40,640 bases of DNA from CAWKGV01 sp963849305. GTDB lineage: Bacteria > Pseudomonadota > Alphaproteobacteria > Acetobacterales > Acetobacteraceae. The stretch lies in assembly GCA_963849305.1 (NCBI GenBank), contig CAWKGV010000018.1:1-40640 (forward strand), read 5' to 3'. The position numbers and the translations under genes were made by a program. Below are positions 9,761 to 19,071 of the stretch, piece after piece. Position 1 is the first letter of the stretch, and every line of letters starts with the position of its first letter. The notes beneath the pieces were generated by a model. The model was given only the letters and a program-made list of their open reading frames with translations. It was not told the DNA's origin and made no database searches.

Positions 9761-11946
9761 TCCGGCTCTTCTGTTCGACCCCTCCCCCAGCCCCTCCCGC
9801 AAGGGGAGGGGAGAAGGGGCTCCCTCGCCAGTGTCCACCAGCCTTGCCCCTGATCGGTGAAGCCGTAATCGCGATACAGGTGCCGGACAGGGATGTTGCG
9901 ATCGGTTGCGACGATCCGTCCGCGCAGCTCCAAAGCCGCCATCTCGGATTCCACGATCCCGGCCAGCAGCGCGCGCTCGCCCCCGAGCCCAATGACGCGG
10001 CAACTGAGCGCGATATTGACGATCTCGCCCGTGACCACCACCGCCGCGCCGACCAGGCCATGATCGGCGAACCGATCGCGCATCCCGAGCGTGAATACTC
10101 CCCCGTCCGGCGCCTCGACCACCCGCTGCAATTCAGCCAGCGTGAACTTGCGCCCGGTCGCGTTGAACTGCGTCGTGCGCTCGAACAGCTCATGGACCCG
10201 CCCGAGCACCGCCGCGTCGCTCGTTTCCGGACGCAGCCTCTCCACTGCGCAAACGACCTGGAGCGAGGCGATGAAAGCCTCCTCGCTGGGCGTGTCCGTG
10301 CGCAGCCGCGTCCGCTCGAGCTGCGCCCTCACGAGATCGCTGCGCCTCGCCAACTCGCCGGTGAGCCGCGCGGGTTGCAACCGCGGATCGGTCAGCAGCG
10401 CCCGGCGCAGTGCGAACAAATCCTCTCCCAACACCGCTACGTCCGGGAGGCTTTGTCGGACACGTTCCCGCTCCCGTTCCGTGTCGTCCACGAAGACGAA
10501 GGCATCGAGCGCGAAGCCCAGCTCTTCCGCGATCGAGCGGATGTTTTCCGCCTTGTCCTGCCAGTTGATCCGCCAGGTGACGAAGCTCTCCGGGGTGAGC
10601 AGGCGATCCCGCGGATAATGTTCGGGATAACGCCAGAGCTTGCGCACGCTGGCCTCGTCGTTCTTGCTGACGCAGGCCAGCAGGAGGCCCCGCTGGCGGA
10701 GCGCCCGCAGCGCCTCGTGGATGCCGAAATAGAGCCCGATATAGGAGTTCGGGCCGCTGATCTCCGGCGCCCAGGCGAACGGGCTGCCGGTCTCCGCCAG
10801 CACGCCGGGCCACAGCACCCCGTCGAGGTCGACGATCACGCATTTCTTCTGGTCCAAGCCGAGCACCACGGCGATGGCATCTATGTGCGCCCGAGCCATG
10901 ACCGACTCCCGGCCATAGGGATCGCCGCCGACGTGGCTTGCCAGAGGCTGCGTATCGGGGAACTGGTGGTGGACCGCGGCCAGCTCGCGTTCCGGGCGTT
11001 GCAGCATCCAGCCCGCGGAGCCGAAATGGGTGAACGACACCAGCCCGTCGTCGAGCAGCCGGGCGGCGCCCGCCGCGCCCAAGGCCGCGGCGACGTCGAC
11101 CAGGTACACGTCGGGGAACTCCTCGGTCAGTTGCTCGAGTGCCAGGTTGGTGCGGCGGAAGCGGTTGCGGTGGCTGTGGATGCCACGGTCGGCGAAGCCG
11201 CGCGGCTGCAGCGTGGGCTCCGGCAGTCCATCGATCAGGATCGGCGCCATGGTGATCGCGCGCAGCTTTTCCAGCATGGCCCGTGCCGCCCGGACATAGA
11301 CCTGAGCAGGATCGCCGTCGTGATGGCGCGCCTCGCCCAGCGCGGTCGCGTGGCGCGCCTGCAGGGCGCCGATCACGATGGCGTCGTGCCGGCGCTCGCC
11401 GGCCAAATCGGTGTCATTGGCGAACGAGGTCGCGACGCGCAGGTCCACGCCGCGCCGTCGCGCCTCGCGGCGCAGGAAGTCGGTTTCCATCTGCACGTCG
11501 CAGTCGCCGAACAGCAGCACGTCCACTCGGCGGCGCGGGCCGGCCGCAGCCTCGATGCCCTGTGGCACTTCGACCGCCCAATAGGGGTGCGATCCCTCGG
11601 CGGATGCCCGGCGATAGCGGTCCAGCAGCGCGGTTGGATCGCGACCATGAACCGCGGTCAGCTCCCGCCTGATCGCTGCCCGTTCCTGCTCGGCGGTTTG
11701 CTCGGTCAGAATGCCCCGCTCCAGCAGCGACAAGACGCAGGCGCGCAGGGTCGGCTCGTCATGCCCGAAGACCGCGGCCAGTCGCGGCAGCGCGGCCTCA
11801 AGCGCAAGCGGTTCCTCGAACCAGCCGATCAGCCGGGCAATTTCGGCCGTGACCGTCACGCGCAACTGCGTGATCGCGTGGATCGCCAGCGTGCTGGCAT
11901 CGCCGAGGCTGACCAGATGGGTGAATGCGGATCGGCGCAAGATCAT
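9712..11946 (-). CDS. FkbH-like HAD-IIIC family phosphatase/glyceryl-transferase homologue
   Basis: A 744-aa protein. ATG 11946 is chosen because GGAG lies nine nt upstream; GTG 11970 and ATG 11955 are alternatives. Residues about 130-360 form the SGNH-like N-terminal region of FkbH proteins (VDVLLFGDCDVQMETDFLRR; FTHFGSAGWMLQRPERELAA). The HAD domain follows with motif I KKCVIVDLDGVLWPG (nucleophile Asp373, Asp375), LLACVSKNDEASVRKLW and DAFVFVDDTERERERVR. A GNAT-like C-terminal domain (VHELFERTTQFNATGRKFT; VRHLYRDYGFTDQGQGWW) ends the conserved part. FkbH homologues load glyceryl units from 1,3-bisphosphoglycerate onto acyl carrier proteins, or act in surface-glycan and polyketide assembly. 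No ACP or polyketide gene is nearby. The last 35 or so residues come from translating a palindromic repeat and the antisense of the lipoprotein gene. Confidence 0.85.
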   Translation of the reverse strand: MILRRSAFTHLVSLGDASTLAIHAITQLRVTVTAEIARLIGWFEEPLALEAALPRLAAVFGHDEPTLRACVLSLLERGILTEQTAEQERAAIRRELTAVHGRDPTALLDRYRRASAEGSHPYWAVEVPQGIEAAAGPRRRVDVLLFGDCDVQMETDFLRREARRRGVDLRVATSFANDTDLAGERRHDAIVIGALQARHATALGEARHHDGDPAQVYVRAARAMLEKLRAITMAPILIDGLPEPTLQPRGFADRGIHSHRNRFRRTNLALEQLTEEFPDVYLVDVAAALGAAGAARLLDDGLVSFTHFGSAGWMLQRPERELAAVHHQFPDTQPLASHVGGDPYGRESVMARAHIDAIAVVLGLDQKKCVIVDLDGVLWPGVLAETGSPFAWAPEISGPNSYIGLYFGIHEALRALRQRGLLLACVSKNDEASVRKLWRYPEHYPRDRLLTPESFVTWRINWQDKAENIRSIAEELGFALDAFVFVDDTERERERVRQSLPDVAVLGEDLFALRRALLTDPRLQPARLTGELARRSDLVRAQLERTRLRTDTPSEEAFIASLQVVCAVERLRPETSDAAVLGRVHELFERTTQFNATGRKFTLAELQRVVEAPDGGVFTLGMRDRFADHGLVGAAVVVTGEIVNIALSCRVIGLGGERALLAGIVESEMAALELRGRIVATDRNIPVRHLYRDYGFTDQGQGWWTLAREPLLPSPCGRGWGRGRTEEPDQCQRRPPPITTTPPP
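9779..9815. repeat. dispersed palindrome, type 1 copy (CCCCTCCCGCAAGGGGAGGGG core)
   Basis: The stem-loop CCCCTCCC-GCAA-GGGGAGGGG lies between the convergent lipoprotein and FkbH-like genes and could act as a bidirectional terminator. A near-identical copy is at 28379-28417. On the minus strand it is read as protein (LPSPCGRGWGRG), forming the C-terminus of the FkbH-like protein. Such palindromes are scattered through many alphaproteobacterial genomes. Confidence 0.85.
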
Positions 11947-12444
11947 CGGCGGCATCTCCGTGGCGCCCACCCGTCTTCGGCGGCGTCGTACGCTATGTCG
12001 CGCAAATCCACTGCCCCGGCGTTAACGGGGGGTGCTCATCTACCGGTCCGGAATCGAGGCGATCGAGCCGCCTACTTCCTTGGGTAATGGCGATAATTCG
12101 CGATGGCGGGGTCAATATTTCCGGGGGTCGGTTCACCGAGGCCGGTGTCGCGATGATCCGGCGTTTCGCGAGGAGCGCGGCGGATAGTCGAAACCGTGAA
12201 GGTGGCCGTTATCGACGCGAGCGCCACCTCGTTATGCGCGGGCTCGATGCGCGGCGGTCCGGTTGAGACTTGAAGTTCCGACTGCGAGTTTCCCCGTCGG
12301 TACGGGACTTGACCCGCGTATCCAACGCAACGTCCGTGCGGGATAGACCTTGCGTTGGATGGCCGGATCAAGTCCGGCCATGACGATAGCGCAATGGCCT
12401 GACGATCAAATACCGCACGATAGTCCGAAACGGACGGTAGCTCG
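11947..12444. other. 498-bp gene-free spacer between two minus-strand genes
   Basis: No convincing gene on either strand. Short open frames here lack start signals and family likeness. The spacer contains one large imperfect stem-loop (12304-12379, listed separately). Minus-strand promoter elements for the FkbH-like gene presumably lie near 11960-12100 but none can be assigned. Confidence 0.6.
12304..12379. repeat. large imperfect inverted repeat, dispersed-repeat type
   Basis: The arms GGACTTGACCCGCGTATCC.. (from about 12305) and ..GGATGGCCGGATCAAGTCC pair over about 26 bp with four mismatches. The innermost arms ATCCAACGCAA (12320-12330) and TTGCGTTGGAT (12350-12360) are perfect, with a 19-nt loop. 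The distal arm contains a further small palindrome, GGCCGGATCAAGTCCGGCC (12361-12379). When read as protein it gives the well-known spurious peptide MAGSSPAMT, a mark of repeats common in alphaproteobacteria. It may stabilise or terminate the aminotransferase mRNA that ends at 12445. Confidence 0.8.
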
Positions 12445-13749
12445 TCAGGCCGGCACGGGCGGGGCGCTCGCCTCCTGCTCCACTGCCGAGCGCCAGGCGG
12501 CCAGCGTGTCGCGCACGTCCTGCTCCGTGTGCGCGAGCGAGACATAGCACTTGCTCTCGCTTTTCAGCACGCCGTGCTCGCGCAGCCGGCCGGTGAAGCG
12601 CCGCGCCATCTCGGCATCGGCGCGCAAGATGGCGCGGTAGTCGCGCAAGTCGCCGGTAGCGAACACCACGTCGAACATCACGGGAGCGCCAATCACCTGC
12701 CCCGGCAGGCCGGCATCGCGCAACAGCGCCGTGATCCCGTCCATCAACGTGCGACCGGTGGCGAAGACCTGCTCGTAGGCGCCGGGGCGACGCAGGATTG
12801 CGAGCGTGGCGAGGCCTGCCGCCGCCGCAACGGGATTTCCGGACAGCGTGCCGACTTGCATCATGAACCCGTCGTCGCCCACCAGCGCGCGGTCGAAATG
12901 CGCCATAATCTCGGCGCGCCCGGCGACGGCGGCGAGAGGGAAGCCGCCGCCGATGATCTTGCCGAGCGAGCAGACGTCGGGGACCACGCCGTAGAACTCC
13001 TGCGCCCCGCCCCAAGCGAAGCGGAACCCTGTCACCACCTCATCGAAAATGAGCGGAATGCCGTGCGCGGCGGTGGCCTTACGCAGTGCTTCGAGGAAGC
13101 CGGGCCGGGGTGCAAGCAGGCGTTGGAATGGCTCGACGATCACGCCGGCCAATTCGTCCTTGTGCTCCTCGATCAGCCCGGCGGCGGTTTCGGCGTCGTT
13201 GAACGGGGCCACCAGCACGTCGTCGCGCACGCCGCGTGGGATGCCGGCGGAATCGGGCACCGGCTGGGGGAAGTTCCCGGGCCGCTTGGGCGCGAGCGAC
13301 ATCAGGCTGTAGTCGCTCATGCCGTGATAGCCGCCCTCGAATTTCAGAACCTTGTCGCGCCGGCGGAAGGCGCGGGCCAGGCGCATGGCGTAGAGGTCGG
13401 CCTCGGTACCGGAGCTGACGAAGCGGACCTGCTCGGCGCACGGCACCGCATCGACGATCTCGGCCGCGAGCCGGATGCCGTGCTCGTTGTTGGCGAAGAA
13501 AGTTGTGCCGCGACTGATCTGCGCCGCGACCGCCTCGGTGACTTCGGGATGGGCGTGGCCGACGAACATCGGCCCCGAGCCGAGCAGGAAATCGACATAC
13601 TCGTTGCCGCTCGCGTCCCACACGCGCCCGCCACGCCCCTCGGCGATCACGATGTCGCTCGCCACGTTGCCGAAGGTTCCGGCGGGGAGAACGCGGCGAG
13701 CGGTCTCAACCAGCGCGGCTTCATGATTGCTGCGGATGCTGGCGGTCAT
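12445..13749 (-). CDS. class-III aminotransferase, glutamate-1-semialdehyde aminomutase-like
   Basis: A 434-aa PLP enzyme starting at ATG 13749, with CAGGAG seven nt upstream. It shows the class-III order: GGRVWDASGNEYVDFLLGSG, FVSSGTEADLYAMRLARAFR, FEGGYHGMSDYSLM (usual Tyr-His-Gly cofactor region), IFDEVVTGFRFAWGG and the Schiff-base lysine Lys264 in CSLGKIIGGGFPLAAVAG. The overall pattern resembles HemL, which converts glutamate-1-semialdehyde to 5-aminolevulinate. Many HemL-like paralogues act on other amino-ketones, and no haem genes are adjacent. It is separate from the FkbH-like gene by a 498-bp spacer with a stem-loop, so co-transcription is doubtful. A secondary-metabolism or catabolic role is as likely as haem synthesis. 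Confidence 0.85.
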   Translation of the reverse strand: MTASIRSNHEAALVETARRVLPAGTFGNVASDIVIAEGRGGRVWDASGNEYVDFLLGSGPMFVGHAHPEVTEAVAAQISRGTTFFANNEHGIRLAAEIVDAVPCAEQVRFVSSGTEADLYAMRLARAFRRRDKVLKFEGGYHGMSDYSLMSLAPKRPGNFPQPVPDSAGIPRGVRDDVLVAPFNDAETAAGLIEEHKDELAGVIVEPFQRLLAPRPGFLEALRKATAAHGIPLIFDEVVTGFRFAWGGAQEFYGVVPDVCSLGKIIGGGFPLAAVAGRAEIMAHFDRALVGDDGFMMQVGTLSGNPVAAAAGLATLAILRRPGAYEQVFATGRTLMDGITALLRDAGLPGQVIGAPVMFDVVFATGDLRDYRAILRADAEMARRFTGRLREHGVLKSESKCYVSLAHTEQDVRDTLAAWRSAVEQEASAPPVPA

Positions 13750-13901
13750 GGCGGCTCCTGCATTTGACAGCCGCAATCCTAGCTTCGATTGTCTCGCTGC
13801 GGAAAGCGGATCAGCCAGGAGCGGTGACAACCCCGAAACGCAGTTTCGGAATGCCGGGTCCGTCACTTTGCTGCGGCGAGTTCTTCTGAGGGGACGTTGC
13901 G

Positions 13902-14366
13902 ATGGTCGAGCGTTCCGCAAGTTTTCACAGGCCCACCGCCGTGGAACGCATCCTCGGTCGGACGCTCACGGGGTTGGTTTGGATTGGGCTGCTGCGCGGT
14001 CATTTTTATGTTCTCGAAGTGCGTGGCCGAACGAGCGGGAAAAAGATTTCGTTGCCCGTGGACCCGGTGCGGTTGGAGGGGCGGCTTTACCTCGTTTGCG
14101 CGCGCGGCAAGTCCAACTGGGTGCGCAACGCCCGCGCGGCCGGCGAAGTCGTGCTGGCGCGTGCGATGCGCCGCCAGCGCTATGCCGTGCGCGAGCTTGC
14201 CCCCGCCCTGCGTCCGCCGGTCCTCAAGGCGTACCTCGACTGCTTCGCAAGCGAGGTGCAGCGCTTCCTTCCGGTGCCGAAGGGATCGCCCGTAGAAGCT
14301 TCCAACGACCTCGCGCCACGTTACCCGGTCTTCGAGTTGCAACCCCTCGATCAAAGGGCGAAGTGA
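13902..14366 (+). CDS. nitroreductase/deazaflavin-dependent reductase-like protein (DUF385 type)
   Basis: A 154-aa protein, intact, from ATG 13902. The core FYVLEVRGRTSGKKISLPVD followed by GRLYLVCARGKSNWVRNARA is the split-barrel signature of the DUF385/Ddn-like group, which binds F420 or flavin. The C-terminal part (LAPALRPPVLKAYLDCFASE) also fits. Family members reduce nitro groups or quinones or have structural roles; the substrate is unknown. It is divergent from the aminotransferase with about 150 bp between them. The next gene on the right is the broken haloperoxidase on the opposite strand. Another reading is a PNPOx-like protein without catalytic role. Confidence 0.68.
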   Translation: MVERSASFHRPTAVERILGRTLTGLVWIGLLRGHFYVLEVRGRTSGKKISLPVDPVRLEGRLYLVCARGKSNWVRNARAAGEVVLARAMRRQRYAVRELAPALRPPVLKAYLDCFASEVQRFLPVPKGSPVEASNDLAPRYPVFELQPLDQRAK

Positions 14367-14414
14367 GCTTGAGAGGCGACCGGGTCGCCGCGCGGCGAAC
14401 CGGTCCGCCGTGGT

Positions 14415-15996
14415 TCACGGGTTGGATATTGTCGCGGTGGTGCCGTCCAGCTTCGTGAGCGAAATGCTGAACTGCTCATTATACGTGTGCGCGCGGTCTC
14501 GCAGATAACTCAGCGCGACCGCCTCGCCCAACTGGATCGAGGTATCGGTATCACTGCGCCAGTGAATTCCGGCATGGATGCCATGACCGAAGCTGATATT
14601 GTGGGCCAGTTTGTGCAGTTCGCCGTTAACGGTAAGCGGCGGCTCGCCCGGGGCGGCTACGTAGGGCGGGGGTCGACATCCCGTTGCTGGACGGCATCAG
14701 CGGGTTCTGGAAGATAAACGCGCCGTCGAAGAAGAATTTCAGGACGGTGATGCAGGCGCCGGCCACCGTGCCATGCCCGGTCGGATAGGCCGGATGGGTC
14801 GGCGAGCCTTCAGGGAAGGCCTGTGAAAGAAAAAAGTTGGGTTTGGTCCGCGAAACTGGCCTGCACCGCCTGCGAATTCAGGACCATGTTGCTCACATGG
14901 CCCTGGATGGTCGCTCCCTGGCCGGTTTAAATCAGATGCACGATCCCGCCGCCAGACTCCGGACGGTGGCGCAGATGCACCCACCATTTCTGGTACCACA
15001 CGGCCTTGAGCGCCTCAACCGCCGCGCTGGCTAAAGTCGTGACGAAGTCCGGTTGGCCGAGCGTAGCGAAGCCGTTTTGCGTCTTCGAGGTGTTGTAGGG
15101 ATTGCCGGGGTTCAGCGGCGGCGGGTGGCTGCCATGATCGTGTTCAGGACCAGATACGCGATGAAGTATGCCTGATACAGCACGTCATCGTGGGTATAGG
15201 CGGCCAAGCCTCGCCCATCATGCAGGATACAGCGGTGTCGCGAGCTGGGTGAGCTTGTTCCCGGTCGATTGGCCGTTTTGCACCTGCAGGAATTCGGCGG
15301 GCAGGGTCACGAAATCGGCGCCCGCTTTGTTGGTGAAATACTGCTGGGTGATCGGCAGCGATCCCAACGCCGTCGGCTGCAGCAAAAACTGCGAGACGTA
15401 AGGCCCGATCGTCTCACCGGCGAAGCCGCCCGCCCACCGCCGCGAAACAGCAGGTCCGGCGTGACTTGACCGGAGGCATTCCGCGGGCCCGTGTACGCCG
15501 GCATCGACGATAGTTCTGCCGCCGCGTTGTTGGCCACGGTATTCGTGCGATAATCGGAGAACGCGACGTCCCGCAGCAGCGAGGCCCAGTAAAGTTCCAC
15601 GAGTTCCGTCGCGTAGGCCTCGCTTGCCAGCGCCGGCGCGGGCGGCACCGCGAACTGACTGCCGTCCAGGCAATCCAGGTAAAACGCCAGGCCGCCCTGC
15701 GGCCCGTTCAGGGTGCGCGGTCCGCCGCCCAGGACGATCTTTTCGAAATCCGCGGGGGCGCCGCTGCTGAGCGCGGCCTTGAACGATTGGTAGGCGGCGA
15801 GATCGACCAGGCCGATGCCGGTTTGCAACACGCCTTTCGTGTAGGTCCCTGATTTGTCTGAGTAGAGTGCTTCATCGCCATTATCGATCTCGAGCGGCGC
15901 GGGGACGAAGGCGTCGTTCCCGGCCGTCCCCGTGCGTAATGCCAGGGATCGCGGGACCCGATCGCTGGTCGCGGGTATCAGTTCCGAGTTGAGCAT
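14415..15996 (-). pseudogene. vanadium-dependent haloperoxidase, multiply frameshifted
   Basis: Vanadium haloperoxidases oxidise halide with H2O2 to halogenate organic compounds. Starting at ATG 15996 (AAGGGGA upstream), the N-terminal half is open to about 15430 (LRTGTAGNDAFVPAPLEIDN; ELYWASLLRDVAFSDY). It then continues in other frames: FAGETIGPYVSQFLLQP, FLQVQNGQSTGNKL, GLAAYTHDDVLYQAYFIAYL and AVEALKAVWYQKWWVHLRHR. The key vanadate-site motif PTHPAYPTGHGTVAGAC lies at about 14755-14810 and the second histidine motif FGHGIHAGIHWRSDTDTSI follows near 14540-14600. The protein ends at TGA 14415-14417. About six frame changes and two extra stops exist. All catalytic motifs remain readable, so the loss is recent or partly artefactual. 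Confidence 0.87.
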
Positions 15997-16226
15997 GTGA
16001 TTTTCCCCTTGGGACTTCATTAGACGTAAGGCACGGCCGTTCCGTGATAGGTGGCGCGGTGGTCACGGTCTCCGGGGAATGCTTTCGGTTGGAAGTTGTC
16101 GATCCCCGATGCCGGTTGCTCTCATGAGGCGTGCCGGCCACCCCGTTTCTATCGGGACGGGCGCTTGGATGCTGTGATCTATGTCACAGGGTCATCCTGC
16201 TATCGCAGCGGATTCGACCGATCGCG

Positions 16227-17761
16227 CTATGAGCGTCGGGACAAGTACTTGTCGCGTAGCGCCTGCTTGTAGAGCTTCCCCGTTGGTAGGCGCGGCAAGT
16301 CCTCAGTGAAGTCGATCGACTTGGGCAGCTTGTAGCGTGCGAGATGCCGGGCGGCGTGAGCCAACAGCTCGGTGGCCAACGCCTCGGAGGGCGCGATCCC
16401 GTCCGCCGGTTCGATCACCGCCTTCACCTGCTCGCCCATTTCCGGGTCGGGGAGGCCGAACACCGCGACGTCGCGCACCTTGGGATGAGTGATCAGCACG
16501 TCTTCGATCTCGCGCGGGTAGATGTTCACGCCGCCGGAGATGATCATGAACGCCTTGCGGTCGGTGAGATAGAGATAGTCCTCTGCGTCCACATAGCCCA
16601 CATCGCCGAGCGTGCTCCAGGTCGGATGCGCCCGATGCTGCGCGGCGCGGGTGCGCTCCGGGTCCTTGTGGTAGGCGAACGGCATCTCGTCGCGCTCGAA
16701 ATAAACGAGGCCAGGCTCGCCGGCCGGCAGTTCCGTTCCGGTCTCATCGCATATATGCAGGATGCCGGTGCGTGCGCGGCCGACCGAGCCCGGATGCGCC
16801 AGCCACTCGGCGCAGGAGAGACGAGTGATGCCGTTCCCCTCGGTGCCGCCGTAATACTCGTGAATGATCGGTCCCCACCAGTCGATCATCGCCCGCTTCA
16901 CCTCGACCGGGCAGGGCGCGGCGGCGTGGATCGCACAGCGGTGGCTGGAAAGGTCGTGGCGCCGGCGCTCCGGTTCCGGCAGCTTGAGCAGCCGCACGAA
17001 CATGGTCGGCACCCACTGGCTATGGGTGACGCGATGGCGCTCGATCAGCGCCAGGGCCTCGGCGGCATCGAAGCGCGGCATCATGACCACCGTGCCGCCG
17101 ACGCGCTGCATGAGCAGCGAGAAGGCGAGCGGGCGGCGTGGTACATCGGCGCCGGCGAGAGATAGACGGTGTCGGGTCCGAACCCGTACTCCCCGATTAT
17201 ATCGGTGAGAAACAACTCATCACCTGGCCCCACCTCGCGCAGCGGGCGCCTGACGCCCTTGGGCCGGCCGGTCGTGCCCGAACTGTACAGCATCAGCTCG
17301 CCGGCCCACTCTTCGGCTAGCCGCTCCGGCGGGAAATCCTTTGTCGCGTCCTCGTATGAGCGCCAGCCAGGGATCGCGCCGTCGGTCATCAGGAACTGCC
17401 GGCAGCGCGGCAGCAACGCCGGGAGGCGGCCGGCGACCTCGGCGATCGCGGCCGAGGAGATCAGTGCTTGCGCATCGCAATCATCGACGATGTACGCCGC
17501 CTCCTCGACGGTGAGATAGCGGTTGACTGCGGTGAGATAGAGGCCGGAGCGCAACGCCGCCCATGCCACCTCCAGGAAGCGCGGGTTGTTCTCCATGAAC
17601 AGCGCGATCGTGTCGCCCCGCCGCAATCCCCGCGCATGGAGCAGTCGGGCCAGGCGGTTGGAGCGTTCATTCAACTCGCGATAGCTCAGCGCGGCGCCGG
17701 TCGCGGTTTCGATCAGTGCCGGGTGGTCTGGCCGCTCGCGCGCGTGGTCGGCGATATACAT
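16227..17761 (-). pseudogene. AMP-forming acyl-CoA ligase, single frameshift
   Basis: ANL-superfamily enzyme that activates a carboxylic acid as an acyl-adenylate and then the CoA thioester. The start is ATG 17761 after GGAGGAG. Motifs: ALSYRELNERSNRLARLL, the phosphate loop YSSGTTGRPKGV, IIHEYYGGTEGNG, LGDVGYVDAEDYLYLTDRKA and C-terminal catalytic Lys in LPTGKLYKQALRDKY; stop at 16227-16229. One frame change near 17131-17133 is explained by loss of a single C in the coding strand (MYHAAR... should read MYHAAPLAFSLLMQRVGGT). Apart from this it is complete at about 512 aa. It is divergent from the acyl-CoA dehydrogenase operon across a 105-bp shared promoter region and probably supplies its substrate. 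The single indel may be a sequencing error. Confidence 0.88.
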
Positions 17762-17866
17762 GGTCGGTGCTTCGTCTCCTCCCCGGCCCTTCCCTGGCCC
17801 GAGGCTACAAGTCAGTATGGGGTTTGGCCAGAACGGCGATCAAGCAAGCGGCGGGGTGGGAACGGC

Positions 17867-18979
17867 ATGAATTTCGACTTTTCCGAGGACAGCAAGCTGC
17901 TGCGCGAGCAGGCAAGCCGGTTCCTGCGCGAGCGGTGCACGAGCAAGGCGGTGCGCTCCGTGCTGGAGGGCGAGGCGCCCTATCACCGCGCGCTATGGAC
18001 CGAGATCGCCGGCATGGGCTGGCTCGGCGCGGCTATCCCCGAGCAGTACGATGGAGCCGGGCTCGGCCACGAGGCGCTCTGCGTGCTGGCCGAGGAAATG
18101 GGACGGTTCCTGGCACCGGTGCCGTTTTCGTCCACGGTGTATCTCGGCGCCGAGGTGATCATGGAAGCGGGCAGCGAGGCACAGAAGCGCGAGTACCTGC
18201 CGCGCATCGCGCGCGGCGAGGTGATCGCCACCCTAGCCTTGGCCGAAGGGCCGGGCGAGCCGAACCCGGCGCGGATCCATGCCGAGGCGCGCGAGGGCCG
18301 GATCAGCGGCACCAAATGGCCGGTGCCGGACGGCACGATCGCCGATCTGGTCGTGGTGGCGGCGCGCGAACCGGCCGGCGTATCGCTGTTCCTGGTCGAT
18401 GCGCGCGACGGCGGTGTGGCGCGCGAGCGGCTGGAGACGGTCGATCCGACGCGCGATCACGCGAAGCTTGCGCTTAACGGCGCGCAAGCCGCGCCGCTTG
18501 GGGCCGCCGGGCAGGGCTGGCAGACGGTGCGGCGCGTGCTCGATCGCGCGGCGGTCCTGCTGGCTTTCGAGCAAGTCGGCGGCGCCTCTTCGTGCCTGGA
18601 GGCCGCCGCGGCCTATGCGAAGGAGCGGCACGCATTCGGCCGACCGATCGGCTCGTTCCAGGCGATCAAGCACAAGCTCGCGGATGTTTACATCGCCAAC
18701 GAGCTGGCCCGCTCCAATGCTTATTACGGCGCCTGGGCGCTTGGGACCGATGCCGCCGACCTACCGCTCGCCGCCGCGACGGCGCGCGTGTCGGCGAGCG
18801 AGGCGTTCTTCCTGGCGGCCAAGGAGAACATCCAGACGCATGGCGGGATCGGCTTCACCTGGGACATGGACTGCCACTTGTTCTATCGCCGCGCCAAGTT
18901 GTTGGGGCTCGCGCTGGGAAGCGCGCGGCATTGGAAGGATCGCGTGGTGACGGAACTGGAGGCGCGCAATACGGGCTAG
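17867..18979 (+). CDS. acyl-CoA dehydrogenase, first subunit-like gene
   Basis: A 370-aa FAD-dependent acyl-CoA dehydrogenase from ATG 17867. N-terminal helical domain: MNFDFSEDSKLLREQASRFL and WLGAAIPEQYDGAGLGHEAL. The middle beta domain is short and degenerate (LALAEGPGEPNPARIHAEAR), lacking the typical substrate-side signature. The C-terminal domain is FGRPIGSFQAIKHKLADVYI then THGGIGFTWDMDCHLFYRRA. Pairs of unlike dehydrogenases encoded side by side often form heterotetramers with one FAD site shared, as in ChsE1-ChsE2 of steroid degradation. The second gene follows after a 92-bp spacer containing a palindromic repeat. It introduces the alpha-beta double bond in an unknown acyl-CoA. Confidence 0.85.
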   Translation: MNFDFSEDSKLLREQASRFLRERCTSKAVRSVLEGEAPYHRALWTEIAGMGWLGAAIPEQYDGAGLGHEALCVLAEEMGRFLAPVPFSSTVYLGAEVIMEAGSEAQKREYLPRIARGEVIATLALAEGPGEPNPARIHAEAREGRISGTKWPVPDGTIADLVVVAAREPAGVSLFLVDARDGGVARERLETVDPTRDHAKLALNGAQAAPLGAAGQGWQTVRRVLDRAAVLLAFEQVGGASSCLEAAAAYAKERHAFGRPIGSFQAIKHKLADVYIANELARSNAYYGAWALGTDAADLPLAAATARVSASEAFFLAAKENIQTHGGIGFTWDMDCHLFYRRAKLLGLALGSARHWKDRVVTELEARNTG

Positions 18980-18981
18980 TT

Positions 18982-19030
18982 CCCCTCACCCCAACCCTCT
19001 CCCGCAAGCGGGAGAGGGGGCGTTGGGGAG
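18982..19030. repeat. dispersed palindrome, type 2 copy (CTCTCCCGC-AA-GCGGGAGAG core)
   Basis: Perfect 11-bp arms CCCTCTCCCGC (18995-19005) and GCGGGAGAGGG (19008-19018) with an AA loop, extended outward by CCCCAAC/GTTGGGG. It lies inside the operon between the two acyl-CoA dehydrogenase genes, so it may lower expression of the downstream gene or stabilise the upstream mRNA. A second type 2 copy is at 31655-31705. Confidence 0.85.
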
Positions 19031-19071
19031 GCCGTATGCGCTTCACTCCAAAGAAGTTGCAGGAGAACAGA

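Noticed and set aside
9592..12087. 831-aa plus-strand open frame
   Set aside because: Antisense of the FkbH-like gene, with no family likeness; long shadow frames are expected at this GC content.
12529..13767. 412-aa plus-strand open frame
   Set aside because: Antisense of the aminotransferase; no start signal or recognisable domain.
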